A DNA stretch of 64,000 nt, from NCBI GenBank assembly GCA_965153455.1, contig OZ234498.1, positions 3,286,001 through 3,350,000 of the forward strand. Reading direction: 5' to 3'. Both the position numbers and the translations under genes were made by a program. The DNA is from Sphagnum compactum. Lineage: Eukaryota; Bryophyta; Sphagnopsida; Sphagnales. Shown one piece after another: positions 25,301 through 37,357 of this stretch. The notes under the pieces were generated by a model that had not been told where the DNA came from, did no database searches, and saw nothing but the letters and a program-made list of their open reading frames with translations. The stretch's first letter is position 1. Each line of letters opens with the position of its first letter.

Positions 25301-28300
25301 AAACTGAATGTTATCAGCACCCAAAGATGGTCCTTTCTTTTCCTGCTTACCATGATAAGTCGGTTTTTGTGGTAAACGTTGAAACCATGTACATTGACCA
25401 TGGGCGCTTCCTTTGTGAACCCAATGGTGGTTATTACAGACGTCTGTAAATCAGTGAAAATCTTCAATTAAGACCCACCAAAGTTTGCCATTTCTTTGCT
25501 TTCCCTCATTCTATTCTCCTGCTACAGAGATTTGTCTTTTGCAGCAGCAAAAAAAAAAAAAAAATTAATTTTAAAATTAAAAAAACAAAAAAAACCCAAA
25601 ACCCAAAACCCAAAACAAAACAAAACAAAATAGCTTTCTCTGCTACTTGCAACCAATGCAACAAGCAAAAAATGCGGCACTAGTTTATAGTTTTGTATGT
25701 GGAAAGTGTCAACAGAGAAGAATTAAGACCCATTTTACCTCCTTGTTGATGGGGTCCTTATTGCCTCCAATTTGGGGCTTATATACAATGTATTCACAGA
25801 ACTTCAGATCCATAGCTATGCTATGATGCTCCACTGGCAGATTCCGCAGAATTATTTGAAATTGTGGTGGCATTTGCAAATACAAGATCGAGGCATACGC
25901 CTGCGTTTTCCATGAATCTGAGATGGGTGTCAGTATTTCAAACCAAATCTCTTTCTACAAAACAATCCAACTTTGGGTCACAAGCACCAATTTTATGCAT
26001 ACAAAAAAGTCCACCAGTGTTTTATAAGCAGTGTTTCAAGAGCACATTTCTAACTTACACAGTGACAATCTTATACAGAACACCATCAGTGTGTACTACA
26101 CTTAGATACACAGATCACAAGGGTAGACATGAGGACACACAGCCAAGAGTCTAACTCATGGTCTTTACATGTGGTACCAGGAAAAAAGAAAAAGACACAA
26201 CAGTACAAATTCAATCCTTTTTTTTAAAGAAAAGGGATTAGTTTCAGAGACCCGAAGAGAGAGGCGGTAACGGTTCACAATGTGCTCTTGTGTAAGCTGT
26301 GTGGGAAGGTTGACTTGCTTTCCAGGCTTGTCTTTTGCTCCCACACGTAACTGAATGTCCTGAACCTCCAACCATGATGTATTCACCACCATATTTTAAG
26401 ATCTTATGTATAGCCATAAACCCTAAACCCTAAGCCTCAATTCTTGATCCAAGCCCCTCTAATTTCAATCTCAAGAACTCCAATTTTTAACTCTAATCTC
26501 AATCTCGAGAACCCAAATCTCAAATTCAGTCAAAAAGGAAGAAAAAACCCGGATATGATCAGCAAGATACCGTGATGAAAGAGAATAATCAAAGGGGTTT
26601 GTTCCTAGGAATCCTGAGCAGATTTGGAAGGTTCATGGGGTGAAGAGTTGGGTTACATGTTCGTCGGAGTCAAAGTCAAGTTCGAGAATGCCATCATCGT
26701 TGAGCCACAAATTGAACACTATTACCTTTGTGCCATGCCATCCAATGTCATTAAACTGGAAGAAATACAAAACACCCAACATCAAAAAAACATTAGAATA
26801 TATATCCTTCACTGCTAAACACAGATAGAATAACATGAGAAGAATAGAAAAGTAGAAGCAGCATGAGAATAACAGACTATTGAAACCCAAAATCTCTCCA
26901 GTCCTTTGGTGGGACTTTTCAAAACAAAAAAAATTGCAGAACTGGAAACCAATGGGGAGACCCCAATTCAAAAGTCTGTTGAAAAACTTTCCAACAACAG
27001 AGAAAGAAATGTACTACTTGCACTTCCACCCATTTTACTGACCTGTTTTAAGAGCTCAACTTCAGAAGCATAAGGTGACCACCGCATCAGTGTAGCTAGA
27101 TTGCTCAGCCAGTCATCCATATTCGAACGTACCAACACTGTTGGCTCCCTGCCACTGGCTGAGAGTTGATAATCCAGCTGTTTGCACACACCACCCCTTT
27201 TGTCTAACTCAGAAACTAGGGACGAGGGAGAGCAAAGTCAAAGGATTTAGATAAAACCCAACAACAGCAATAAGCCACACCTTCCCAAAAGACCAAATGC
27301 AACCATACAATGCATCATAACCTCCCCACAGTGTCTAGAGGTATGCTACTAAGAAGGATCCACAGTTCTTCTAAATGCCCCAGATCTCAGAACATACTTA
27401 CCATGGGTACCACAATATCTTCGTGTCCAGCCTTTCGCAGAAATGTGTAAGACAGAAGCCCGATACTTTGTGTAGCAACCCTGTTGCAAGCAATTTACAC
27501 ACAACAGACAGACATCAGTACTTTCACCACACAAACAAAAGAAAGGTTTTTATGAGGGTCTGAGAAATCATGGGTATGAGTAGGATTGGATCCAATTGTG
27601 TTGGCACAAACAAACTGTCTATAAAATCACATGAGTAGAACAACAGACACTTTCTCTAATTTGGGTAGGTGGCATCTGAATACATTCTCACTAATGGCTC
27701 TGATACTCTATGCTTTCTTTCACCAAAGTTTTCTGTCACACATTTTGAAGTATGTTTGAGACAAACCGGCCACTTGAGTTCCGAGTGAAAACAATGACAT
27801 CTGCACCCAATCTCATTGTACTTGTCTTGAAGCCATTCCCATCTGCAAAGGAAAGTCAGCTGATTGAGCGGTCTCCAGTTTTGTTACATGAGTGCCTGGT
27901 TAGCTTTTGAATACATGTGATCCATACTTTTCTGAATACAGTAGATCAGTATTTTCTCGGTACATTTGATCACTATTTTCAGAGTACATTTGATCAGTAT
28001 CTTCTGAGTACAGTAGATCAGATCCTTGCATCATTAGTCCTCCAGCTAATGTAAGAGACAAAGGAAAAAGAAACCCACTTACATTGACCAATTGTAGTAT
28101 TGGTGTTTTTCCGGGAGTAGCCCAAGCTCATGCATTGTCGGATACCTTCGGGTCCCATTCCACCTCCATCATCTGCAGCGTCCAACCCACTCCACATCCG
28201 TCAACAGGATGGCATCAACATATTCTCATGGGTGCCAAAAAAAGAAAAAGAAATTGCTCCCAAATTTCACCCAAGTAAGAATCAATCCCATGTACACATC

Positions 28301-29709
28301 TGGACCATGACAGGCACTACAGTGAACTCTTTTGCTGTGAAAATGTATAATGTGAAGCTTCCCAACCAACCAACCTTGAATAAGAAGGGCAGGGTTTCCA
28401 TCACGTGGATTCGTAATCTTGTCCACTCTCACATATGTTGCTCCATTTTCGATCTGGACAATGAAAAAAAAAGATATTATATGTTTGTTATGAGCAAAAC
28501 CCAAGTGTTATTATAGAATTTTTTTTATATGCATTCCTCAATTCTCGTGTTGAACCAAATTCAGCTAGAAGGTGCCAAAGAGGTACAAAGAAGGAAGAAA
28601 GAAAACTCTGTTCTTTTACCTCATCAATAGCATTATCCAACAACTCCGCAATTGCTGTCCAACAACCAAAACAAATTTTGTATTTTGTAAGCCCTGGTGG
28701 GATTTTTTTTTCCTGTTGTGGAAATTGAATGTCAAGACAATGGGTGTGGGGGAAAAGAGGCGAAAGACAAAAAGGGGGCCATAAGCAAAAAACCTCCAAG
28801 TGCCCATTTATGGGAAGTGGCATTCGAGTGCAGAAATTTTGGGTGAACCCGAACATGGTCCATTGACCCTGCCACAGGATGAAAAGAGTTAACAAGGTTG
28901 AAGGAAAAAGAGCCCAAATACATGTAGATCAGCATTTCTACAGGAACACAACAAAACTGTAAACTGTAAACCCTAGACCTGTTTCTGCTGCAGTTATCTC
29001 ATGCAAATTCTGAAGAAATGCAAGCAAAAGACATAGCTGAGAAACCACACTGAAGTATCAAAGTTTTAGGATTGAGGGCCTTTGTAGCAGGGAGAGTTTT
29101 TAGCCTCCCCCGATCCCTATTACCTTGAGCAGGTCGTTGACGCCTGGGAGCCGGTGCATTGTAGTCACCTGCCCTCCAAAAATGACGACAAACATCAGGG
29201 TCACGAAAAGACGACCCTGTGCTCACTCCTCGAGATCCTGAAGCTGTTAGTAAGGATTTTCCCCTTTCAAGGTTTTCTCTCAGCTTCCTTTCTGTCTCCG
29301 GACCTGTTATTGGGTAAACACTTGGAGGCTCTTGTTGAAGCTCCACAGTGTCACAGTGTGGATTTGCAGGTTCCAGATCCTGGCTGCCACCACCACCATC
29401 AATGGGTGATGTGGTCATTAGGGCAGGAGGAGGTGACAACTCGCTGCCACCACTGCCATCGTCAGCAGCCCTGATTGTGCCTTTTCCTTTGGGTATCCGG
29501 CCAGTACCACCACCCTCTGGGTTACCATTCTTTACGCCTCCAGAAGATGAGTGGAAGAGGCTGCTGCCGATGCGACCGCAACTGCCATCAACACTCCCAC
29601 CTGGTGTTAAGGAGACCAGGGGCTCTGCAACCAAAGGAGCTTTATCTCCTTCCTTTGTTCCTGGATTCTCTTCATCATCACTGCTCACTAGATCTATTAC
29701 TCCAGCCAT
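22398..29709 (-). CDS. MORC: MORC/CRT1-type GHKL ATPase
   Basis: Eighteen coding exons assemble in phase from ATG 29709: 29709-29124, 28868-28794, 28654-28620, 28453-28375, 28172-28083, 27842-27767, 27480-27402, 27177-27043, 26755-26657, 26359-26252, 25900-25739, 25443-25351, 25217-25166, 24827-24716, 24357-23517, 23130-23003, 22818-22776, then 22559 onward. About 965 residues are supported to 22458; reading on reaches TGA at 22398 (984 residues). GHKL motifs are present: HVRVHPKFLHSNATSHKWAL, AIAELLDNAIDE (catalytic Glu, Mg-binding Asn), DDGGGMG, YGNGFKTSTMRLGADVIVF. The S5-fold follows (GWHGTKVIVFNLWLNDDG, YASILYLQMP, EYIVYKPQIGG, GFNVYHKNRLIMPFWKVF), then a long Ser/Gln-rich region in the 841-nt exon. 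The C-terminal coiled coil includes RCKEYEKREKDWEEKVAALE. Plant MORCs compact chromatin in silencing and immunity. The final exon is uncertain: GAG|GTAAAA at 22458/22457 could be a donor. Confidence 0.93.
27908..28030 (-). repeat. 24-bp tandem repeat in MORC intron 5
   Basis: On the gene strand, four to five copies of a 24-bp unit of the form GATACTGATCAAATGTACTC + TGAA lie in the intron between exons 5 and 6. Being a multiple of three and stop-free, the array would read as an eight-residue repeat (DTDQMYSE, NSDQMYRE, NTDLLYSE), but exon phases do not need it. Confidence 0.8.
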
Positions 29710-30126
29710 ATCTGTAAATTATTATACCCCAAAAAAACCCCCAAATACATATTTTGTCATCACATCAAAAACTGAAATGTAAGCCTACAATCATGAATAA
29801 TACTAAAACTAATGTATAGCTCGCATCAACACTGCTGCCTTTGCACAACTTCCAATTTCACATACACAATCCAGATGAGAGAATCAACAGTAACAGAGTT
29901 GAACATACCAAGGACTCTGACCTTTTTTCCATCTAACCCAAAGAAACCCCAAGGTTACATTTGCAACCCAGGGCTCTTGCAATACTCCCACGCGTGATTG
30001 GATCAACAGGACCCCTTTCGAGGGTTTAAGCTCCTGACACTGAAGGTCCACAGGATTGGGTTTCCACAGGAACTTCAAGAGGCAGGGGGGATGGGAATGG
30101 GATCATCAATCAATGGGAATCGATAC

Positions 30127-30247
30127 CTGAATACTTGTGTCAGTTGCTGCCTTTGAAATGTTGCCCAAATCTTCAGAAGCAAATGTTGATGGCACACCGT
30201 ATCTGTCTATTTTTCTCACTGATTCCTGTTCACAGTTCCTCCATGCC
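30127..30247 (-). other. Probable non-coding 5' UTR exon of MORC
   Basis: Bounded by a TTTCAG acceptor (AG at 30249-30248) and a CAG|GTATCG donor (GT at 30126-30125). It would splice to the TTACAG acceptor just upstream of the MORC ATG. It contains a four-residue upstream ORF (MEEL, then TGA). The longest open frame through it runs into a stop within exon 1, so it is most likely leader sequence. Confidence 0.6.
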
Positions 30248-30997
30248 CTGAAATTCTCAGAAACAAACAGCAAAGAGTTAAACCCAAAACTCATTTGGGT
30301 AGCCAAAAACAAATAGGTCATAATTGAGAAGCATCACAAAATTGGGCTCCGGGGTATCAACATGTCAATACAGTTCTGCCACTCTTTATTAGGGTTAGGG
30401 TTTTTGAGGCTCAAATGGCTCCCAAAACTGCAATCCATGATAAAAACTAGTGTATGGTCTAACTCAAGCTGTGGCTTTTCTTCAGAACCGAGGACAGGGT
30501 TTATGATTTTGTGACCTAGGCCAAAAAGTTCACTATATCAGGCTTCAAAATCTGGCTGCATTTCAAGGCAATTGGAACATCAGAAAAGGAAGCAGCAGCT
30601 CCTTAGAAACCCCACCCACAACTTTAGAATTGAGAAATCAGGAATGTTGTTCAAGAAAACCAAGTTTGAAGGCAGAAAAAAGTGTTGAACCAACAAAAAG
30701 AACTGGAAGACCTTTGTCCCTCTCAGAATTAGGGTGTGCAACAAAGAAAGGAATTTCCAGAGACAGGGGGAAGAAGATTAAGCAAATTGAGAAAATGTGT
30801 CCAAATTCAAGGCTTTTCAGTACAACACTAGCTTCTTCTTCAATGAGAGGATTGGGGTTTGTCCAAAATACTGAAATTAATACAAATTGGGAAGAAAGAG
30901 ACACTGCAAAAGAAACTGACCTTGTTGAGCCACCTCCTCCTTTGATGATGAGTGAGATCTTCTTCTTTGATGGAAACCCAAAAGCCCAAAAACCCAT

Positions 30998-31000
<3 letters not shown>

Positions 31001-31038
<38 letters not shown>
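31001..31038. repeat. (CT)n microsatellite in MORC leader/promoter
   Basis: Nineteen CT units; on the MORC sense strand this is a GA repeat. It is placed just upstream of the probable leader exon that ends at 30921. CT/GA tracts are common in plant leaders and core promoters. Confidence 0.85.
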
Positions 31039-31041
<3 letters not shown>

Positions 31042-34000
31042 CCTGTTTGGAGTGAGAGCTTCTTCTTTGTTGGAAACTAAATGTACCCAAAAGCTCAAAA
31101 TTTCTCTCTCTCTCACACAAACACACATCAATTCACCACATCCAGAGATGTAAGGGTACCCAACACAAACAATCTGAAATCCTCTTTCCCTACATCATCA
31201 CCATCATCATCATCAACAACAAAAGCATAAAAAGAAGTGTTTGAAGAACACCCATCTCACATAATCCCTCATATAATCATAACTGCCTAAATCCTCATTC
31301 AAAACAAAAAGAACAGTACCCAAATCCTCCTCCTCACTCCCCCTATAATCCAGTGCTGTTTACACCCATGGATGATGTGATTTGTATCAGAGAAGAGAAA
31401 CATCAAAACTGGACTCCTAAACCCTACTGTTCCTCTTTCTCTTCTTCATCATCCACCACAACAAATACTAATTCTTCTTCTTATTCTTCTTGTTTGTGTT
31501 ATTGTGTTGTTTTGTTTTCACAACAAAACCATGTATAGACTTTCTTAAACCTCCAACCAAAAACAATGGAGTTAGAAAACTTACAAGATCTCCAATTTTT
31601 AAAAAAATGGAGTTTAGACTACTTACAAAACCTCCTATTACTCATCATCATCACTATCAAAAACTATGTGATGATTATGTTAAAGAAATGATATACTAGG
31701 AAGACTTAAGAAGAAGAAGTAAGGAGAAGAAACTAAGAAGCATGTTCAATCTCATCATCAAGACAAACAAAAAGTCCTCCAAACATTTCAATTGGGTTTG
31801 TCCCTCATCAAGTTATAATATATGTGTTTGGATTTTTTGTTGTGGTTGTTGTATGCAATTTTATAGTGAACTCCAAAACTTGTTCTAACCTAAAAGAAAC
31901 TTTGTGAGCCCCAAAAAAACAACGAGCTTTCCAAATTCATCCCCAACTAAAAAACAAAAAAGAAGCAAGCTTTTCTTTACAAAATCTCAACATGCTAGCA
32001 CTAGTAGTAGGAGGTAGGTAATAAGTAATACTCTTTCAAGTAAACCCAACTTGTGAGGATTTAGGTGCTAGGGTACCATTTCTCTCTCTTTCTCTCTTTT
32101 TGTCTTCTTTTTCCTTTTTATGCCACACCCAATAATGGCAAAACCCTAATGACAAAAGTGTGAGAAAGAAAGTGTGCAAAATTACTTACAAAAAGTGTTT
32201 ATAGGTGGGTGTTTATATTTGTCTATATAGGTATGAATATGTGTGTGTGTTTTTGTTTGTTTGTTGCTCTTTTTCTTCCTCTTACTATTAGCTAATGTGG
32301 TTAAGTTGAATTGGGAGGGAGGAGGGGAGCTTTCTTCTTGTTTCCACTTTCATTTGTCCTCTTTAAGTGAGATGGGATTTTTGTGGGAACCCCAAATAGG
32401 GATTACACATTCTTATAACTATAAGTTTGTGAAGACCTACTCCAATATTTTTAGTGTAATTGGAGGGCATGTAAGAAGAAGAAGGGAAGGTGAAAAGGAA
32501 TGGTCCTTTTAGTGGGAGATAATATACATTAACCCAATGTCAAAAATTATTTTATTGGGTAGTTTACTACTACTCACAACTAATTCCAAATGGATGATGG
32601 CCTTAAGTGTTATGGTTATAGAACCCTTTTATTAGAGCTTTATTAGGTATGTATATAAAGCATGTGATTAAAATAGACCATAAATGATGGACTGACTCAT
32701 CACATTCTACTTTGGTGAATCTCTCTAATCAACTTAACAAGTTTGTGCTGTTTTTTCAAGTTTTTGTAACTAGCCTTTTGTATGCCCTACCTTAATTAGG
32801 GTTTCTTTTGAATTCCCCCAAAACTTGCAAGCTTTGGGGGGGGGGGCGATGCTCTTTGACCTTCTATTTCTCATCATATTCCACAACCCATCCCCATCAT
32901 TTTACAACCCTGATTGAAGTCAGTTCCATGGGGGTAATGTGCCAGAAGAGCCCAAGGGTCCAAGGTGCAATAGCAGGGCCTTGTGCAAGTTCTAGGGTTC
33001 CATGCATAACAAAAGAGGAGCTCCTCACAGTTCTAGAGTTGATATTCCTTTGAAAAAGAAGATCCAATTCCAATTATGGAAACGAGACATAATTCACCGC
33101 CTTTGGGCCTGATTTCACCCCCCACTCCCTCTCTGAAATGAAATGCTGAAACTCAGCATTTAATGCAAAAGGTTCATGTGTAATTATAGTTGTTGTGCAG
33201 GTAGGAGCAGTGAAAATATATGTAGCTTCAGTGGAAGCTGTCAGGAAAAAGGAAAAGACAGGATGAAACTAAGTCTACCACCAAGATTGGTGGCAAGACT
33301 AGTTTGGATTATTTTGTTTTGTAAAATTTTCATTCCCAGTTACACGTTTGATGCCCTATTATGTCAAAACTGGCCGTTCTTGCCCCCTAATCAGGGGACT
33401 TCACTGATAACTATAATGTCTATGAAATATAATTTCGGATATGCAACTATAACTAAATTCAGCTCACACTTGTTTCAAAGGTTTTAATGTCACAACTCAA
33501 TAGCAATAAAAGCCTCCTCTCATCATCTTTTTCTTATGTACTTCAAAAGTATCTAATAACTGGTTTCTCACTGGTTTGTGAGAACTTATTCAAGATAAGT
33601 GATTGTTCTTACCTTTGTGAGAATCAACAACTTTGAGAACCGACCGAAATTTTTAAAAACAAAAATCATTAGAACTTCACTGATTCTCACAAGACCCATA
33701 ATCTTCTTCTTTTTTTGGTAAAGAACTGAGTTGAATCTTACAACTCTATGAAAAAAACCGGAACCAGCCATTCTCACAAAAAGGTGAGAATCACCCAACA
33801 TTGGAAATTATTCCCCGCCACCAAAATGCCTTTGCCATAGGGAAATTACAAGAGACTAACCTCTCCGTGCCAACCTGGAGAGGGAGATTGTGCTTGGGAA
33901 GGTCCCCCAACTAACAAAGCAATTTTTGGCCAAGGTTGTTGTGTTCAAGTCCATTGGTTGCAAGGGTTCAGATTAAATAACTAAGCAAGATTTATCATAA

Positions 34001-34182
34001 TACTATAACTATGTTCCCACAATTCATGCCCTTGCCATTACCCAACACCAGAAATGGTGAGGAATGCAGTTATGGATCATAAATCCTACCTAGTCAATGA
34101 GATGCCTCAACAAGCAATCACAAGGTTCAGATTTTTTTTTGTTTATCATGAACCTAATAAACATGTGTAGATCACAAGGTGT

Positions 34183-34268
34183 AGGGAGAGGAGGATTCTT
34201 ACACCTGCTACTTAAACGTTGGTCTAAGATCCATCCTACTCTTAAGAAGTAGGTGTAATATCCTTCCT
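34183..34268. repeat. Imperfect hairpin
   Basis: GAGGATTCTTACACCTGCTA + CTTAA at the left pairs imperfectly with TTAAGAAGTAGGTGTAATAT + CCTTCCTC at the right around a ~23-nt loop. It is intergenic. The origin (MITE remnant or small-RNA foldback) cannot be decided. Confidence 0.55.
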
Positions 34269-34550
34269 CTTTTCTATTCTAGGGAGGGATGTTCATGCAT
34301 ATAAGGTGCCCTCCAAAATACACTAGGAAATTTCTCCAAGTGCATTACATATAAACCAAACACTTGTTTCCAATCTAAAGGTGGTTAGTTAGATTCTGAA
34401 GATCAAACTTTCTTACATCCTAATAAGCAGAATTGTCTAGTTCTCCTTTCCAATGTTACATTGTCACCCACAATTGGGGGTGGATTCCACAATGCCAAGG
34501 AAGAAAAAAAACAGGAACAGGAAATTGATTAGCAATGAAATACATGAAGA

Positions 34551-35568
34551 CTATGATAATTTCACCTCAACATCGACACCAGCTGGCAAGTCAAGCTGCA
34601 TCAATGCATCAATGGTTTGAGCATTGGGATTCTCAAGGTCGATGAGGCGACGGTGTGTTCGGATCTCAAAATGCTCTCGAGAATCCTTGTTCACATGAGG
34701 AGACCGTAACACACAGTAAACCCGCTTCTTTGTAGGTAGTGGCACTGGACCCATGGTCTTAGAATTCGAGTTCTGAGCTGCTTCTAGTATCTGCTGGCAT
34801 GCTTGCTCAATCAATGGAGCCCAGTAAGAACGCAGTTTAATGCGGATTTTTTGCTTTGGTGCTGCCTGCAAAAAAACAAAATCAAAGCTAACATCACAGA
34901 ACTTTTCTACAGCAACACTACAATCACCAAAAATTCACATTGTGTTTTGGAAAATTTTCCAGAGCAACACTAGAATGTCACTGGAGTTTCACATTGTGTT
35001 TTGGAAAACCTTTCCACAGCAACACTACTACAATCACCAGAGCTTCACATTGAAGAATTTGAAAATCCTTTTCCACTGCAACACTAAGACAGCAATACAA
35101 CATTCTAAACCCGTTTCCCAGTATTCAAAAAACCTGGAAACCTCATAATTGTCGTGAGAAATGGACATCCCTAAAAATCCAAAAATTTGACAAAATAATT
35201 TGGGGAAACACACAATTTGGATCTATTTCAGAGAAATAAAACCGCAAGAAAAGAACAAAACAGAAAGAGAGACAGAAAGAAAAAAACTCGATGGCTTACC
35301 AAAGGTGGAGGAGGAGAATCAATCACGGTAGCAGCAGCTGCCCTTACTGAAAGCCTTCTCGAGGTATTCAGTTTTCTGCTGGCTGCTGTTGACCCACAAA
35401 TTTCCCAGAGCAAATTCCCCTCTCTTGAACTGCACATCAAGGCACTTGCACGCAGCTCCTCACTTGCAGATAGATGGCCACCCACCTACAACCCGGAGCC
35501 ATGGTCCCAAGTCCCAACCACCACAAAACCAACGCCCATCACCCAAAACCCTAAAAATCCTACCAAAC

Positions 35569-35617
<49 letters not shown>

Positions 35618-35770
35618 GAGTGCGCGCGTGTGTGTCTCTCTCTGCATGTGTGCGTGCGTGCGTGTGTGTGTCTCTCTCGTTCTCTGCATGTGTGTCTTCC
35701 AACCACCACAAAACCAACCACATCACCCTAAACCCTAGAAACCCTAAACCCAATCATAATCATCATCATA

Positions 35771-35801
<31 letters not shown>

Positions 35802-36030
35802 GTGCGTGCGCGCGCCTCTCCCTCTTCCTCTCTCTCTCCTGGCAGTGCTGAGTGAAGAAGAACAAGAAGGAGCAGCACCAGTGCTCGCAGCTTAAGGAGG
35901 AAACGCCTACCTTGGAAGCTGAGAAGCTGGAGACATAAAAGGAGGAGGTCAAGGGAGCAGCGAGGGACATGGAGATGGACGTAAAAGGCAACGCCGTAGC
36001 CACCATTGCCATAGCGGACGCCATCGCCAT
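34551..36030 (-). CDS. RPS10: Plastid 30S ribosomal protein uS10 (nuclear-encoded)
   Basis: Three exons, all in phase 0: 36030-35911, 35485-35300 and 34865-34551, giving 206 residues. The first 40 residues (MAMASAMAMVATALPFTSIS...FSASK) are Ala/Ser/Thr-rich without acidic residues, as expected for a chloroplast transit peptide. Exon 2 adds a further basic/Ser-rich and then Pro-rich linker. Exon 3 holds the complete uS10 domain: PKQKIRIKLRSYW, KTMGPVPLPTKKRVYCVLRS, HVNKDSREHFEIRTHRRLID and LMQLDLPAGVDVEVKL. These match chloroplast uS10c rather than cytosolic uS10 (S20e) or mitochondrial S10. The protein sits in the 30S head and, in bacteria, also serves as NusE. The exon 1-2 join is less certain: the TAG acceptor before 35485 has a weak pyrimidine tract, and GTG would otherwise have no start upstream. 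Intron 1 (35910-35486) carries duplicated CT/telo-box repeats. Confidence 0.88.
35515..35796 (+). repeat. CT/GT-rich telo-box module, copies 2 and 3 (uS10c intron 1)
   Basis: Two tandem copies, with cores at 35515 and 35700. Each starts with CAACCACCACAAAACCAAC and continues with CATCACC, then AAACCCTA-type motifs, CATCAT and (CT)n (35573-35613 and 35770-35795). GT-rich text with CTCTGCATGTGTG lies between. It is the same module as in the Vma12-like intron 1. Confidence 0.78.
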
Positions 36031-36755
36031 TCACAGGAAGCGCACAGCTGTTGTGCGCACAGACGCACAGAGAGAGAGAGAGAGAGAGAGGGGTTTGTGG
36101 ATAAGGGCCGGAGGGCTTCTTTTTCTGTTTTGCTTTTTCTTTAAGAAAATAGGAGAAGGGACTATTTAGGGACCTGTTTGGAAATTAAGGTACTCGCCGT
36201 TTAAGGGCCGGTAGGCTGCTTGGGAGGGTTACTGAAAATACAAAATACCAAGGGCCTCTTCTTCATGAGTACCAATCAAAACAGTGTATTTTTATTTTCC
36301 TTTTATTTTTATTTTTTCATTTGTTCAATAAAAAATTGGGAAATTAAAACCTTGTTATTCTCGAAGTATTGATATATTAACCTCAAAATTTCCCAAAAAT
36401 TCTCTAACTATTGAAACATTTCTAAAAATTCCCTAAGTAATTACACATAGAACCAAAAATTCTAGAATTGTTGAAATATAGGCCCAAAGTTGCGTAAAGG
36501 ATTCAAAATTTGGATTCAAAATTTTGGGAAGGATTGAATGAATGTAAAAAAGAGAAACCAAAAAAATCCACAAGGATGAAAAGATGAAACCCCAAGGATC
36601 TAAAGATGGGCCTTTATCAAGATACGCCTTCCTTTAACATATGCTAGGTAGTGACCTTATCCTATTGGCAAGGTCTTGTGTATAATTTGTAAGGTCCTCA
36701 TAGATATGTACATTGTAATGTTCTCAAAGTGTGATAATAGTAAATACAACTTGTG

Positions 36756-36937
36756 TGCTTGGGCTTTGCATTGTTGCATACTACTAATGACAATCAACTA
36801 ATCGATTGATGAAAAACATTGAATTAATTTTGTGAAAATTAAGTTCCATTCAAATGAAAATCAAACAACATTGCATGCAACTTGAATTGAATTTGAACTC
36901 GAATTCAATTGTTTAGATAAATGGGATGCAAATTGGT
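36756..36937 (+). repeat. Dispersed repeat, copy B
   Basis: Second copy of the element at 16172-16350, in the same orientation. Shared landmarks are TGCTTGGGC, GACAATCAA, TGATGAAAAA, TTTTGTGAAAATTAAGTTCC, ATTCAAATGAAAAT, CAACTTGAATTGAAT and AGATAAATGGGATG. Confidence 0.75.
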
Positions 36938-37357
36938 GGGAAAAGCATTGAAAATTTGCTCATGCATATAATGTTGGAAAAATAAAATATAAAAAAAAAC
37001 ACGTATCTGAACAGAGACCTTTTTCAATCCTTTGGGAATGGGTTAAACAAATTTCAATTTGAGATTGTTCAAATGATGACTTATAACACTTATTGATTTT
37101 AAAGTTGTCCTTTCTAAACCAACTCCAATGAATGAATCATTTTTATTAGAAGGAATTTGATGGGTTTATTTGTGTCTTTTAAAAGTTCATTTGATTAAGT
37201 TAAGGATTAGGTTTAGACTTTCATTGTTGTTTTAAAAACATAATGTCCTCCACATTGATATGAAAATCAATGTTGACAAGTTTGGTTTTTGGGTATTTAA
37301 ATTGGAGGTTTAAAATTGTGTTGAAATTGAATATGGGACTAGATCATGAAATCACTT

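Larger units (their letters stand above)
29710..34550. other. MORC 5' leader/promoter and uS10c 3' flank
   Basis: 29710-31100 includes the MORC leader (a non-coding exon at 30247-30127 and a probable upstream exon ending at 30921) and a (CT)n tract. 31100-32530 is AT/CT-rich, with many open frames of low complexity. 32530-34550 has no coding signal; an imperfect hairpin is at 34183-34268. The 3' UTR of uS10c should be just below 34550. Confidence 0.55.

Noticed and set aside
27900-28091. YSEDTDQM repeat peptide as a MORC exon
   Set aside because: Exons 5 and 6 join in phase without it (T|AT giving Tyr of YGNGFKTS), so it is intron sequence unless retention is shown.
30638-31126. 162-residue minus-strand open frame with an RERERE tract
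   Set aside because: The Arg-Glu run is only the (CT)n microsatellite translated. The frame overlaps the probable MORC leader exon and has no family resemblance.
34551-34865. Cytosolic uS10 (S20e) as the identity of the S10 exon
   Set aside because: PKQKIRIKLRSYW and LMQLDLPAGVDVEVKL match the chloroplast type, and a transit-like exon precedes it.
35217-35738. 173-residue plus-strand open frame with LSLSLSL runs
   Set aside because: It is antisense to uS10c exon 2 and its CT-repeat intron; the composition is repeat-driven.
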